Source: UBA5109 sp038148435 (GTDB lineage Bacteria; Pseudomonadota; Gammaproteobacteria; Pseudomonadales; Pseudohongiellaceae). Taken from it: DNA of 48,395 nt. This document shows, one piece after another, positions 7,684-16,402 of this stretch (positions within the stretch are counted from its first letter, which is position 1; every line of letters begins with the position of its first letter). The notes beneath the pieces are model-generated. The model ran no database searches and was not told the DNA's origin. It saw only the letters and a program-made list of their open reading frames with translations. A program made the position numbers and the translations under genes. The stretch covers positions 1 to 48,395 of the forward strand of contig JAYQVM010000003.1 of NCBI GenBank assembly GCA_038148435.1. The letters run 5' to 3'.

Positions 7684-8718
7684 TTAAATGGCTGGCAAAC
7701 TATCCAGAGCCCAGCGCGGCCTAGCCAGTATACTTAAATCATCAAAATGACCGGCCAGCAAACGCTGACAACCGGCATAGGCAATCATAGCGCCATTATC
7801 GGTACAGTACTGTAACTTGGGATAATAAATGCGGTAAGACTCTTTTTCAGCGAGGTCGCCCAGCACTTGTCGCAAGCGCTGATTGGCACTGACACCACCT
7901 GCCATCACCAGCGTATCCAGACCTGAAGCTTGGAGGGCACGCTGACATTTAATACGCATGGTATCAACCACGGCTTCCTGAAAAGCATGCGCAATATCCG
8001 CTTTACTTTGCTCATCCAGTTGCTGCAAGGGACTTGCTGACTGTAGTTCATGAATCGTATTGAGAGTAAAAGTTTTCAGTCCACTGAAGGAAAAATCCAG
8101 CCCGGGACGATTAGTCATGGGGCGTGGAAAAGTAAAACGCTCGGCTTTCCCCTTTTCGGCAAGACGGGCAACATGTGGTCCACCTGGATAAGGCAGGTCC
8201 AGCATTTTGGCCACCTTGTCAAATGCTTCACCGGCCGCATCGTCGAGCGACTCCCCCATTAGCCGATAAGCACCAATTTTTTCCACTTCGACCAGCTGTG
8301 TGTGACCACCCGACACAAGCAACGCCACAAATGGGAAGGTTGGACCATGCTCTTCCAGGAGCGGGGCCAGCAAATGTCCTTCCATATGGTGTACACCCAG
8401 TGTCGGAATATTCCATGTCATACCGAGTGCTCGCCCAATGGAAGCCCCTACCAACAGGGCTCCTGCCAGACCAGGCCCGGCAGTATAGGCAAGGCCGTCA
8501 ATGTCTCGTGGTTTACAACCGGCCTTGTCCATAACTTCACGTATCAGTGGCAGGGTTTTACGGACATGATCTCGGGAAGCCAGTTCAGGAACCACTCCAC
8601 CATATTTCTGGTGAAGTGCGACCTGACTATAAAGTGCATCTGCCAGCAAACCGTCTCGACTGTCGTATATGGCAACGCCGGTTTCATCACAGGATGTTTC
8701 GATTCCAAGCACTCTCAT
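7684..8718 (-). CDS. tsaD: tRNA N6-threonylcarbamoyladenosine synthase subunit TsaD
   Basis: 344 aa. With TsaB/TsaE it transfers the threonylcarbamoyl group to A37 of ANN-decoding tRNAs. Motifs: GIETSCDETGVAIYD at the N-terminus, the metal-binding HHMEGH (H111, H115), LVSGGHTQLV, and CTDNGAMIAYAG near the C-terminus. The start is preceded on the minus strand by GGTAGG, a good ribosome binding site. In Pseudomonas-type genomes the gene diverges directly from rpsU; here the divergent neighbour is a lytic transglycosylase and rpsU lies about 13.6 kb away. Confidence 0.97.
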   Translation of the reverse strand: MRVLGIETSCDETGVAIYDSRDGLLADALYSQVALHQKYGGVVPELASRDHVRKTLPLIREVMDKAGCKPRDIDGLAYTAGPGLAGALLVGASIGRALGMTWNIPTLGVHHMEGHLLAPLLEEHGPTFPFVALLVSGGHTQLVEVEKIGAYRLMGESLDDAAGEAFDKVAKMLDLPYPGGPHVARLAEKGKAERFTFPRPMTNRPGLDFSFSGLKTFTLNTIHELQSASPLQQLDEQSKADIAHAFQEAVVDTMRIKCQRALQASGLDTLVMAGGVSANQRLRQVLGDLAEKESYRIYYPKLQYCTDNGAMIAYAGCQRLLAGHFDDLSILARPRWALDSLPAI

Positions 8719-8845
8719 GCAACCTACCCTTTTTTGAGATTATTAATTCGTGAACTTCCACGATTTTCAGAAACTTGCATTATACATTTCCTGTAAACTA
8801 TGGATAATTAACCAGTATCTATAATAAGGACAATTTGAACAAAGC

Positions 8846-10567
8846 ATGAATTTTTACTTACCAATCTGCAGCTCACAAGATGCGTTGAGCCCTTGTCGGA
8901 ATTTTTCATTATCACTGATAATGCTTCTGTCATTGTCTGCTTGTACATCATTTGACAATATGCTCACAGCCAATAATAGCTCGGATCAGACAGCCGTTTC
9001 TGAGAGTGAGCAGCCGATTTTGGAGCCCTTGATCGAAGATCTAGTAAATGCAGCCAATGATTTAGGGGAGCGGGACATTGTCTCCACGCAGGATGAAGAA
9101 GCCATACAGGTTCCTGAATCGGTCCAACCTGTCACTCCGGCTGTTGCCATGACCGCAAACAGGGTAGTGGAGAGAGAAATTAATGACTACCTGCAGAATC
9201 GTAGAGATCTACTAGGAATCTGGATTGAACGAGGCCAAATCTGGTTTCCTATGATCGAACAGATTTTTGGTGAGGAAGGCGTCCCTGATGAACTCAAATA
9301 TATCGCACTGGGTGAAAGCAGCCTGAACACGACTGCCAGAAGTTCTGCTGGCGCTGTCGGTATGTGGCAATTCATGCCAGCGACTGCCAGAGGTGAAGGA
9401 CTTCGCGTTGATACCTGGCTTGATGAGCGAATGGACCCAGAGCTCGCTACCCGGGCTGCGGCCAAGCATTTAAAAATTCTTTATGAATCTTATAGTGGCA
9501 ACTGGCACCTTGCTCTGGCAGGCTATAACTGTAGTTACCGCTGTATCAGCCGAGCCGTCCAAAGAGCCGGCGGTTCTATTGAAAACCCGCCCTCTTTCTG
9601 GGAGATTTACCCCTACCTGCCAAGACAGACTCGTAATTTTATTCCCAAGTTCATCGCCGCAGCACTCATAGTCTCTGACCCAGAACGCTTTGGCATACAA
9701 GTTGACGATCTGGGACAGGAATACACTTATGATGTCGTTCTGGTAGAGGGCATGTTAAGTCTGGAAAGTGCTGCAGAACTGGCAGGTGTTGACCTTGCAA
9801 CCATTCGTAGACTGAACCCCTCTGTACGCAAAGCTAGCTTGCCCGATGCTATTGAAGCCTATCCTCTCAAAATTCCAGCGGGCACTTACGCGCGTTTTGT
9901 AAGGGCGTTCGAATTGCTGCCAGAAGAAAAGAAAAGCTCTCCCTCTGAATATCAGGTTCGCAGTGGTGATACCCTGTCAGCGATTGCCCGTCAGTTCCAA
10001 ACCAGCGTATCCGAGTTGCAGGCTCTCAACGGCATACGCAGCCACCTGATTTATCCCGGTCAAAATCTGATGATCCCCGGTACTGGCATCAATACCGATA
10101 TCGCTGTTCGTTCAGATGCGGCACGTACTGTTCAATACGGGCAGGCCATGTATCGTCCGATCAAACTTAACGAGGGCTTTCAGATTGTCGAACAGGCAGG
10201 CTCCTCGGAGGAAGAACCATTGATGGCCATCAGCCTGAGTGATGAAGTCATTGACGAACTGGTTGTACCCACAATCTACAATGTACGACCCGGCGACACT
10301 CTGAGCCAGATTGCCGATCGCTTTGATGTTTCCATTCGGGATATCCAAATCTGGAACAATATTCGTGGTACGACCATTTTTATCAACCAGGAGCTTACTC
10401 TGCACACCGCAGCTACAGCACCAAGCCAGCAAAGATACCGTGTTCAGCGTGGAGACAACCTGGTAAGTATTGCCAGGCGTTTCGGTATCAGTGTCGACAA
10501 CCTGAAGAGTCTCAATGACCTGAACAGCAATCTGATTTTCCCTGGTCAGGATCTACAAATAAACTAA
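8846..10567 (+). CDS. mltD: MltD-like membrane-bound lytic murein transglycosylase with three LysM
   Basis: 573 aa lipoprotein that cleaves peptidoglycan glycan strands by a 1,6-anhydro mechanism. The lipobox is L-S-A-C33, so the mature protein is lipid-anchored at the cell envelope. A family 1 SLT domain covers about 130-260, with catalytic Glu157 in ALGESSLN, then SSAGAVGMWQFMPATA and the ALAGYNC strand. Three LysM repeats follow at about 369-412, 478-522 and 531-573, each starting with a Y-x-V-x-x-G-D core. AAGGA lies upstream of the ATG. The stretch between signal peptide and SLT is acidic and probably a flexible linker. The protein is longer than E. coli MltD because of the third LysM and linkers. 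Confidence 0.93.
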   Translation: MNFYLPICSSQDALSPCRNFSLSLIMLLSLSACTSFDNMLTANNSSDQTAVSESEQPILEPLIEDLVNAANDLGERDIVSTQDEEAIQVPESVQPVTPAVAMTANRVVEREINDYLQNRRDLLGIWIERGQIWFPMIEQIFGEEGVPDELKYIALGESSLNTTARSSAGAVGMWQFMPATARGEGLRVDTWLDERMDPELATRAAAKHLKILYESYSGNWHLALAGYNCSYRCISRAVQRAGGSIENPPSFWEIYPYLPRQTRNFIPKFIAAALIVSDPERFGIQVDDLGQEYTYDVVLVEGMLSLESAAELAGVDLATIRRLNPSVRKASLPDAIEAYPLKIPAGTYARFVRAFELLPEEKKSSPSEYQVRSGDTLSAIARQFQTSVSELQALNGIRSHLIYPGQNLMIPGTGINTDIAVRSDAARTVQYGQAMYRPIKLNEGFQIVEQAGSSEEEPLMAISLSDEVIDELVVPTIYNVRPGDTLSQIADRFDVSIRDIQIWNNIRGTTIFINQELTLHTAATAPSQQRYRVQRGDNLVSIARRFGISVDNLKSLNDLNSNLIFPGQDLQIN

Positions 10568-10595
10568 GTATCTATTCTGCCTTAGTTTCTTTTAT
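10561..10595 (+). terminator. Rho-independent terminator overlapping the mltD stop
   Basis: AAACTAAG (10561-10568) pairs with CTTAGTTT (10581-10588) and is followed by CTTTTATT. The left arm includes the mltD stop codon. Confidence 0.55.
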
Positions 10596-10694
10596 TCATC
10601 ACTAACAGGCTGGACAGTCTTATGCACGATGGGTATTCTTCAGCGATTCGAGAAGAGCTTAACTAAGCGTTTAATAACAACATAGGAGCGAACG

Positions 10695-11375
10695 ATGAAA
10701 ATTTCTAGAATAGGCCTAAGTTTAATGACACTTATTACACTGACAGTCAGCACAGCAGGTCTTGCACAGCCGCAAATGAGCTTTTTTATCACTAGTGCAG
10801 GGTCAGGCATGGGTGGGAACCTGGGTGGTCTGGCCGGTGCTGATGCACGCTGCCAGGCGCTAGCAGCTGTTGCTGGTGCAGGTAACCGTACCTGGCGCGC
10901 TTACTTGAGTACCCAGGGCACGAATGCGATTAATGCCCGTGATCGAATCGGCAGCGGACCCTGGTATAATGCCAATGGTGACATAATCGCCAGAAACCTG
11001 AATGAACTGCATAATGAAGAATCTAACAACCTGTCTGTTATGACTGCACTAGATGAGCATGGTGCGCCGGTACCTTATGTTGGTCTCGATAATGAAGGCA
11101 ACCCATTGCCAATCGGTCTACAGCTGGGCGTTGAACATGATGTACTAACAGGTACCCAGGCCGATGGAACCGCTTTCCCTACTGGAGAAGATAGAACTTG
11201 TGCTAACTGGACTTCCGGCGATGAAGGCAGCGCCATGCTTGGGCATGAAGACCGCCGTACACTGGGACCGGGCCTTTCTCCCTGGAGTGCCGCTCACCCA
11301 TCACAGGGTTGTAGCCAACAGGCACTGATAAATACCGGTGGTGCTGGCCGATATTACTGCTTCGCAGCTGACTGA
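10695..11375 (+). CDS. Exported DUF1554-like (C-type-lectin-like) protein
   Basis: 226 aa with a signal peptide ending LAQP. The mature protein has the pattern FFITSAG...GGNLGGLAGADARCQAL...TWRAYLS near its N-terminus. The C-terminus has CANWTSGDEG...SPWSAAHPSQGCSQQ...GGAGRYYCFA. This arrangement with paired cysteines resembles DUF1554/C-type-lectin-like secreted proteins known from Leptospira and many environmental bacteria. No enzymatic motif is visible. AGGAG lies a few bases before the ATG. The next gene begins 19 bases later, so this may be the first gene of the 10695-14113 operon. Function unknown; a ligand-binding surface protein is only inference. Confidence 0.75.
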   Translation: MKISRIGLSLMTLITLTVSTAGLAQPQMSFFITSAGSGMGGNLGGLAGADARCQALAAVAGAGNRTWRAYLSTQGTNAINARDRIGSGPWYNANGDIIARNLNELHNEESNNLSVMTALDEHGAPVPYVGLDNEGNPLPIGLQLGVEHDVLTGTQADGTAFPTGEDRTCANWTSGDEGSAMLGHEDRRTLGPGLSPWSAAHPSQGCSQQALINTGGAGRYYCFAAD

Positions 11376-11394
11376 TAACTGGAGCAACGCAGAT

Positions 11395-12309
11395 ATGTTC
11401 AAGCGACTTTTGTTAGTGCTGGCAGCACTTTGTCCAGTCGGTTTTAGCCAGGCTCAGGAAGCCGATATTGTCGGTTTCTGGAATCAGCCTGCTCCAGGCC
11501 TCTCGCTTGGTGGAGTCGCCGCTCTTTTTGGCTTCATTGAAGATGCCATTGAAAGAGCCGATGGGCCCCCGCTGGTTGATTACGCAGGAGTGCCGCTGAA
11601 TGAGGAGGCTCGCTCACGGGCACTGAGTTATGACAGCGCCCTGCTGGGAGTCCCTGAACATGTCTGCATGCGCCACCCCACTACGTATTCCTACTGGGGA
11701 CCCGCCAATCTACGCATTGCCGCTCAGATGGATTATAACCTAGATATCGTCTCCTATACCGTGGGTGGTACCTTCCGCCGGGCTGATCGCACCATCTGGA
11801 TGGATGGCAGAGAGCATCCCTCTGAATATGCCCCGCACACCTGGGCAGGCTTTACCACTGGCCGCTGGGAAAACGGCACCTTGATCACCACAACCACCCA
11901 TCTCAAATGGGGTTGGATTCGGCGAAATGGAACGCCCAGTAGCGACCAGGCCACGGTAACTACTTACTATCAGCGTAATGGTGATTTCCTCACCATCACC
12001 TGGTTTGTGGATGACCCCTACTACCTGACCGATACCTATATCAAATCAGCCGACTTTATTATCTCACCGCGTGGTGTTTCTACCGCGACGGAGAATATCG
12101 AAGCGGCTGATAACGGTAATGGCGTTTTTGCGCAATGTTTGCCGCGTGCTGAAATTGCCCGCCCTGAAAAACACTACGTGCCGCATTATCTGCCGGGTGA
12201 AAATCCTTTTGTCGGTGAGTGGGCTGATGAAATTGGCGTACCGATCGAGACCACCCTTGGTGGAGAAGAAACTGCCTATCCTGAATACCGGGAACAATTA
12301 AACCAATGA
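11395..12309 (+). CDS. Exported protein of unknown function, DUF6152-linked family, copy 1
   Basis: 304 aa from ATG 11395, preceded by GGAGC; an upstream in-frame ATG at 11338 would overlap the previous gene and spoil the signal peptide. The signal peptide ends SQA-QEADIVGFW. The core carries C-M-R-H-P, an M-D-G-R-E-H-P segment, then GRWENGTLITTTTHLKWGW and a D-D-P-Y-Y-L-T-D end. The same order (variant D-G-R-x-H, G-x-W-E-x-G-T-L-x-x-x-T, and an E-R-F/Y-Y plus D-P ending) recurs in three other proteins of this window. No catalytic function is known to me. The last four bases (ATGA) overlap the next gene, indicating coupled translation with the MBL-fold protein. Confidence 0.7.
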   Translation: MFKRLLLVLAALCPVGFSQAQEADIVGFWNQPAPGLSLGGVAALFGFIEDAIERADGPPLVDYAGVPLNEEARSRALSYDSALLGVPEHVCMRHPTTYSYWGPANLRIAAQMDYNLDIVSYTVGGTFRRADRTIWMDGREHPSEYAPHTWAGFTTGRWENGTLITTTTHLKWGWIRRNGTPSSDQATVTTYYQRNGDFLTITWFVDDPYYLTDTYIKSADFIISPRGVSTATENIEAADNGNGVFAQCLPRAEIARPEKHYVPHYLPGENPFVGEWADEIGVPIETTLGGEETAYPEYREQLNQ

Positions 12310-13298
12310 GCTCATTAACATCTATCTTGCTGAGACTGCAGCGAGCCACCCTGTGCAGTTTATTGCTGGTCTTCCCAGTAGCCGAGGGATTGGCACAACC
12401 GACGCCAACAGAACCTGATATTGCCGGCCAACTAGAGCTTGTTCATGTACAGGGCAAGGTTTGGCTTATAGCCGGCGTTGGTGCCAATATCGCTGTGCAG
12501 ATTGGCGAGCAGGGTATTGTTGTAGTAGATACGGGTGCTGAAGGTTTCGGTCAGGACGTTGTCGATGCTATTGCGAGTCTTTCTGACAGACCTATCCGAT
12601 ATATCATCAATACCTCCATTGCAGCACAGCATGTTGGGGGCAATGCCGTTCTGGGGCCATTACCTGGTGGTCGTCCGCGAGGTGCGGAAAGAGGTGCTCG
12701 TGTCAACGTGCTGGCACAGGAAACCGTTCTATTCGGCATGAGCGTTGCACGTGGACCCGATGGCGAACAAATCTATCCCCAAGAGGCTTGGCCCACTGAT
12801 GGCTATTACGAAGAACAGCGCGGCTTCATCTTCAACGGTGAAGGCATAGATGTCATTCACATGCCCAATGCTCATAGTGAAGGCGACAGTATTGTCTATT
12901 TTCGAGGCTCAAACGTGCTGGTCAGTGGTGACATATACACTACCAGCAGTCTGCCCATGGTGGACTACAGCCGCGGCGGATCCTTTGAGGGTCTTATTGC
13001 TGCACTGAATCGTATGCTTGATATCACCATTCCAGATGACCTGATGGAAGGAGGTACCTATGTTATCCCAGGGCATGGTTATATATCCGATGAAGCCGAT
13101 CTGGTTGAATACCGAGATATGAGCTACATCATCCGCGATCGCCTGAAGCGGCTAATCATAGATGAAGGTCGGGGGCTGGATGATGTTAAGGACGCTCGAC
13201 CCATTCTGGGCTGGGAAGAACGTTATGGCAGAGAGGGTTGGAGCGTTGACATGTTCCTGGAGGCCGTTTACGGGGAATTTGCAGCACAGCAAAATTAG
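12306..13298 (+). CDS. Exported MBL-fold protein with degenerate HxHxDH motif
   Basis: 330 aa with an N-terminal signal peptide (cleavage after LAQ). The metallo-beta-lactamase fold is clear: GIVVVDTG at 70-77, INTSIAAQHVGGN at 101-113, HMPNAHSEGDSIVYF at 185-199, NVLVSGDIY at 203-211 and VIPGHGY at 253-259. The usual His-x-His-x-Asp-His reads Ser104-Ile-Ala106-Ala-Gln108-His109, so three of four ligands of that motif are replaced. His190, Asp209 and His257 remain. Hydrolase activity is therefore doubtful; one metal site or a non-catalytic role is possible. It sits between two members of the DUF6152-linked family in one operon. Confidence 0.85.
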   Translation: MSSLTSILLRLQRATLCSLLLVFPVAEGLAQPTPTEPDIAGQLELVHVQGKVWLIAGVGANIAVQIGEQGIVVVDTGAEGFGQDVVDAIASLSDRPIRYIINTSIAAQHVGGNAVLGPLPGGRPRGAERGARVNVLAQETVLFGMSVARGPDGEQIYPQEAWPTDGYYEEQRGFIFNGEGIDVIHMPNAHSEGDSIVYFRGSNVLVSGDIYTTSSLPMVDYSRGGSFEGLIAALNRMLDITIPDDLMEGGTYVIPGHGYISDEADLVEYRDMSYIIRDRLKRLIIDEGRGLDDVKDARPILGWEERYGREGWSVDMFLEAVYGEFAAQQN

Positions 13299-13309
13299 GC
13301 AGAAAATAT

Positions 13310-14113
13310 ATGATCGACTACCCAATATTTAAGTCAGTTTTTTCAGTTTCGACCCTACTGGCATTTTTGTCACTCCCTGTCAGTGCCCAGCAGGGTGACT
13401 CCATTTACCAGCGCTATGCTCCGGTTGATCTGACGGGCTACTGGGTTTCTGTCATTACTGAAGACTGGCATATACGCATGATTACTCCGCCGGTCGGCAA
13501 TTTCGAAGGTCTACCGCTGTCTCAACGTGCCCAGGATGCTGCCATGGCGGTAGATCTGGATCAGATCAGGCGTGATGGACTTGCCTGTCAGGCTTTTGGG
13601 GCTCCCCGCCTGCTGCGTGAACCGGGCCGACTGCATATCATCTGGGAAGATGCCGACACCCTGCGTATTGATACTGATGCTGGCGAGCAAACGCGTCTGC
13701 TGCATTTCGACAATATTCCTTCTGCAGACTCCCCCTCACTTCAGGGCCTTTCTGTTGCCCAATGGGAATACGTCGGTGGTTTCGATCCTTTGCGTGCCAT
13801 CCTGAACCCCAATACCGCCGGGGGCAGAGCACTGGCAAGACAACCAGCTAATGAAATGATGGGCGGAAAGCTCTTTGTGGAAACCAGTAATTTACTGCCG
13901 GGGTTTTTGCGTAAAAACGGGGTTCCCTACAGTGGGGAAACAACCATGCAGGAATATTACAATACCCTAAGAGAGCCTGATGGAACGGAGTGGCTCATCG
14001 TCACGACGATTGTCAGGGATCCGCTGAACCTTGTAGTGGATCACATCACTAGCAGTAATTTCCAGCGTGAAGAGGATGCCAGCGGCTGGCGTCCAGGCCC
14101 CTGCTCAATCTGA
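13310..14113 (+). CDS. Exported protein of unknown function, DUF6152-linked family, copy 2
   Basis: 267 aa. A signal peptide ends PVSAQQ. The mature start DLTGYWVSVITEDWHIRM resembles the D-x-x-G-x-W opening found in related secreted proteins. CQAFGAPRLLREPGRLHIIWE follows, then GGKLFVETSNLLPGFLRKNGVPYSGETTMQEYY. That last segment aligns by eye with the GTLITTTTHLKWGWIRRNGTPSSDQATVTTYY region of the gene two positions upstream, so the two flanking genes are probably paralogues. The gene starts 11 bases after the MBL-fold gene and ends one base before the stop of the convergent Sel1 gene. Function unknown. Confidence 0.68.
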   Translation: MIDYPIFKSVFSVSTLLAFLSLPVSAQQGDSIYQRYAPVDLTGYWVSVITEDWHIRMITPPVGNFEGLPLSQRAQDAAMAVDLDQIRRDGLACQAFGAPRLLREPGRLHIIWEDADTLRIDTDAGEQTRLLHFDNIPSADSPSLQGLSVAQWEYVGGFDPLRAILNPNTAGGRALARQPANEMMGGKLFVETSNLLPGFLRKNGVPYSGETTMQEYYNTLREPDGTEWLIVTTIVRDPLNLVVDHITSSNFQREEDASGWRPGPCSI

Positions 14114-14114
14114 A

Positions 14115-15821
14115 TCAGCAATCAGAAAAGTTACTCTCAGCGCAGACTCGCGCTTTTTCCATGGCCTCAATGACCTGCTCGGAACTTAAACGGGATTCCA
14201 AGTTTTCCTGATAGGTCTGTGCCTGCTGGTTATTCTGTTCAGCTGCCAGCTGTGCCCACATATAGGCATCCACTAATGAAGGCTCTGGCACCCCCAGGCC
14301 ATTGGCATACATGATTGCTAGATTTGCCTGGGCTGGAGCATATCCAAGTCCAGCTGCAGTTCTGAAATTTCTCACTGCAGCTTCCAGGTCTTGTGGGGTG
14401 CCCTGCGCATTAACATACAACATACCCAGGTTCACCATTGCCTGGGCATTGTTCTTAGCTGCCGCCAGCTGATAGATAGTCAGAGCTTCTGCAAAATTCT
14501 GTTCCACACCCAAGCCATTGGCATACATCCAACCCAAATTCAGCATGCCCTGTGTATAGCCTTGTTCGACGGCCAGTCGATAAAGCCTGACCGCCTCGGC
14601 AAAGTCCTGATTGACACCCTGGCCGTTGGCAAACATCACGCCCAGATTGGTTTGTGCTTCAGGGTTTTCTTTACTAGCTGCCAGGTTATAGAGGCGCAAA
14701 GCCTCACTGAAATTTTGCGGAATTCCCTGTCCCAGATAGTGCTTATTGCCCAAAGCGACCTGCGCCAGAGTAAAGTCCTGCTGTGAGGCAAGCTGGAACA
14801 GGCTGGCTGCTATGGTGGTGTTTCGTGGATAACCTTCGCCCCTGTCATACTTCAACCCCAGCGTATATTGAGCCCGGGCACTGCCAAAATCCGCAGCCCT
14901 TTCATACAGTCTGAGTGCCTGATTGAAGTCTTCATCTACACCTAAAGCATTTTCGTACATCCAACCCAGCCAGTAGATTGCCTGAGCATTACTTTCATCG
15001 GCAGCTGCAGTATAGAGTCTGACCGCTTCTGAATAATCCTGTTCAATTAGATCGCCATCGACATACAAATTTGCCAGTGCGACCTGGGCAGGAGGATAGT
15101 CTTGTGCGGCAGCTGCTCGATAAAGCGCAACAGCTTGCACATAATCCTGGGCAACACCGCTCCCCTGATAATACATATTGCCAAGGTTCATTTGCGCCGG
15201 AGCAAATCCGGCATCACTAGCCTGCTGGTAAAACCCGACTGCTCGCTCAGCATCCTGCTCGACACCCTCGCCATTTAAATAAAGGTTCCCAAGACTGACC
15301 AATGCCTGATTATCGCCCTGCTCGGCAGCCTCATTGAATAGATCGACAGCCTCATCATAATCCCTTTCTACACCCTGCCCGTTCAGATACATGAAGGCCA
15401 GTTTTACATAGGCAGGTGAATAGTCCTGGAGGGCAGCTTCTTCATAAAGTGCGATGGCAGACGCCATGTCCGGTAAGCCCTCTACACCGGCAAAACTGAG
15501 ATCACCCTGATAAACCAATGCTTCGGGATTGCCAGCATCGGCTGCCAATGCATACAAGCGATTCGCTTCCCCAACATCCTGCTCAACAATAAAGCCTTCA
15601 ATATAAAGCTTTGCGAGATTGACCTGAGCTTCCGGGTTGCCTTCCTCTGCCAGTTCACTAAACTCGCTGAAAGCACGTTCCCTGTCCCCCGATTCAAGTG
15701 CGGCCAGCGCTGATTCCAGTTCGGCGGCATTTAGCCGCCATGCCAGTAGAAGGAAAAAGCAGGAAAGTACTCGCCAGAAGCGGTATGGAGAAATGTGATC
15801 AACGTTTATAGGTTTAAACAT
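14115..15821 (-). CDS. Exported Sel1-repeat (TPR-like) protein
   Basis: 568 aa with a hydrophobic N-terminal signal (cleavage near LNA-AELE). Almost the entire mature protein is about thirteen 36-residue Sel1-like repeats, each with a core such as A-x-x-x-L-G-x-M-Y-x-x-G-x-G-V-x-Q-D followed by A-x-x-x-Y-x-x-A-A. Such solenoids bind partner proteins and often act in envelope signalling or assembly; no enzymatic domain is seen. The N-terminal repeats are less regular than the later ones. It converges with the operon ending at 14113. The opposite strand shows long open frames caused by repetitive coding, which are not genes. Confidence 0.88.
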   Translation of the reverse strand: MFKPINVDHISPYRFWRVLSCFFLLLAWRLNAAELESALAALESGDRERAFSEFSELAEEGNPEAQVNLAKLYIEGFIVEQDVGEANRLYALAADAGNPEALVYQGDLSFAGVEGLPDMASAIALYEEAALQDYSPAYVKLAFMYLNGQGVERDYDEAVDLFNEAAEQGDNQALVSLGNLYLNGEGVEQDAERAVGFYQQASDAGFAPAQMNLGNMYYQGSGVAQDYVQAVALYRAAAAQDYPPAQVALANLYVDGDLIEQDYSEAVRLYTAAADESNAQAIYWLGWMYENALGVDEDFNQALRLYERAADFGSARAQYTLGLKYDRGEGYPRNTTIAASLFQLASQQDFTLAQVALGNKHYLGQGIPQNFSEALRLYNLAASKENPEAQTNLGVMFANGQGVNQDFAEAVRLYRLAVEQGYTQGMLNLGWMYANGLGVEQNFAEALTIYQLAAAKNNAQAMVNLGMLYVNAQGTPQDLEAAVRNFRTAAGLGYAPAQANLAIMYANGLGVPEPSLVDAYMWAQLAAEQNNQQAQTYQENLESRLSSEQVIEAMEKARVCAESNFSDC

Positions 15822-15934
15822 TGTGCCAGTTATTTTTTTATTATGACTACTGCCTACTCTAAGCCTATTTTAAAAAATGAGCAATTAAAGACAGAGGTAG
15901 GAAAAATGCAGCCTGAGCATTAATTTCTGCCAAA

Positions 15935-15966
15935 AAAAAGCCCAGTTAAAACTAACCGGGCTTTTT
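15935..15966 (-). terminator. Rho-independent terminator for the DUF6152 operon
   Basis: AAAAAGCCC-A-GTTA pairs with TAAC-C-GGGCTTTTT around an AAAC loop (15949-15952), with one A/C mismatch. On the minus strand it follows the DUF6152 stop (15982) by about 15 bases and ends in a run of U. It has A and T tracts on both sides, so it may work in both directions. Confidence 0.8.
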
Positions 15967-15981
15967 CATCTTGATGATTAC

Positions 15982-16377
15982 TTATTCATCAGCAGGGTTA
16001 ATGGCAAAACCATTGAGCGGGTTGAGGGTCTGCCCGTTAACAACCGCATCAATCCAGGCAGCAGCCGGCCGACCATCTTTCATGGGGTTGCCACGAATGG
16101 TGATAGGTGTGCCGGCAGGCAGGTCACTGCGACGGATACCTGCACGCATCAGTGAGCTGGGGCCTTCTGCCTCGAATCCCCAAGTAGTGACCGAGCCATC
16201 GTCATTGGTGACATCAATAATCAGCCAGGAATGCGGGTTAGTGTACTGAAACTCCTTGACCACACCGCTTACTTCCACCAGACTGGTGTCATCAAACATC
16301 GCGGCAGAATGATGAGCCACCGCCGGTAAACTACTCAGTCCTAGCAATAAGGCACCTGTTGTTAATAACTTCTGCAT
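15982..16377 (-). CDS. DUF6152 family periplasmic protein
   Basis: 131 aa. The signal peptide ends AVA-HHSAAMFDD; a mature N-terminus beginning with His-His is characteristic of DUF6152. The rest is a small beta-barrel-like domain with VSGVVKEFQYTNPHSWLIIDV and G-T-P-I-T-I-R-G-N-P. Function is unknown; the N-terminal histidines suggest a possible metal-binding role, which is inference. It lies 25 bases downstream of the 16403-17383 gene in the same operon. The same domain forms the N-terminal half of the protein at 29829-30869, with matching HHS, NPHA and I-x-G-x-P positions. Confidence 0.85.
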   Translation of the reverse strand: MQKLLTTGALLLGLSSLPAVAHHSAAMFDDTSLVEVSGVVKEFQYTNPHSWLIIDVTNDDGSVTTWGFEAEGPSSLMRAGIRRSDLPAGTPITIRGNPMKDGRPAAAWIDAVVNGQTLNPLNGFAINPADE

Positions 16378-16402
16378 TTGAAACCTCCTCTAAAATCGTT
16401 AC

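Noticed and set aside
8302..8796. 164-codon open frame on the + strand over tsaD
   Set aside because: It lies antisense to the highly conserved tsaD coding frame and shows no motif or ribosome binding site.
14391..14786. 131-codon open frame on the + strand opposite the Sel1 gene
   Set aside because: It is antisense to regular Sel1 repeats, has no family resemblance, and arises from repetitive codon usage.
14115..15821. Regularly spaced repeats that could suggest a CRISPR or tandem DNA array
   Set aside because: The period is about 108 bases and matches the 36-residue Sel1 repeat; units are diverged and coding.
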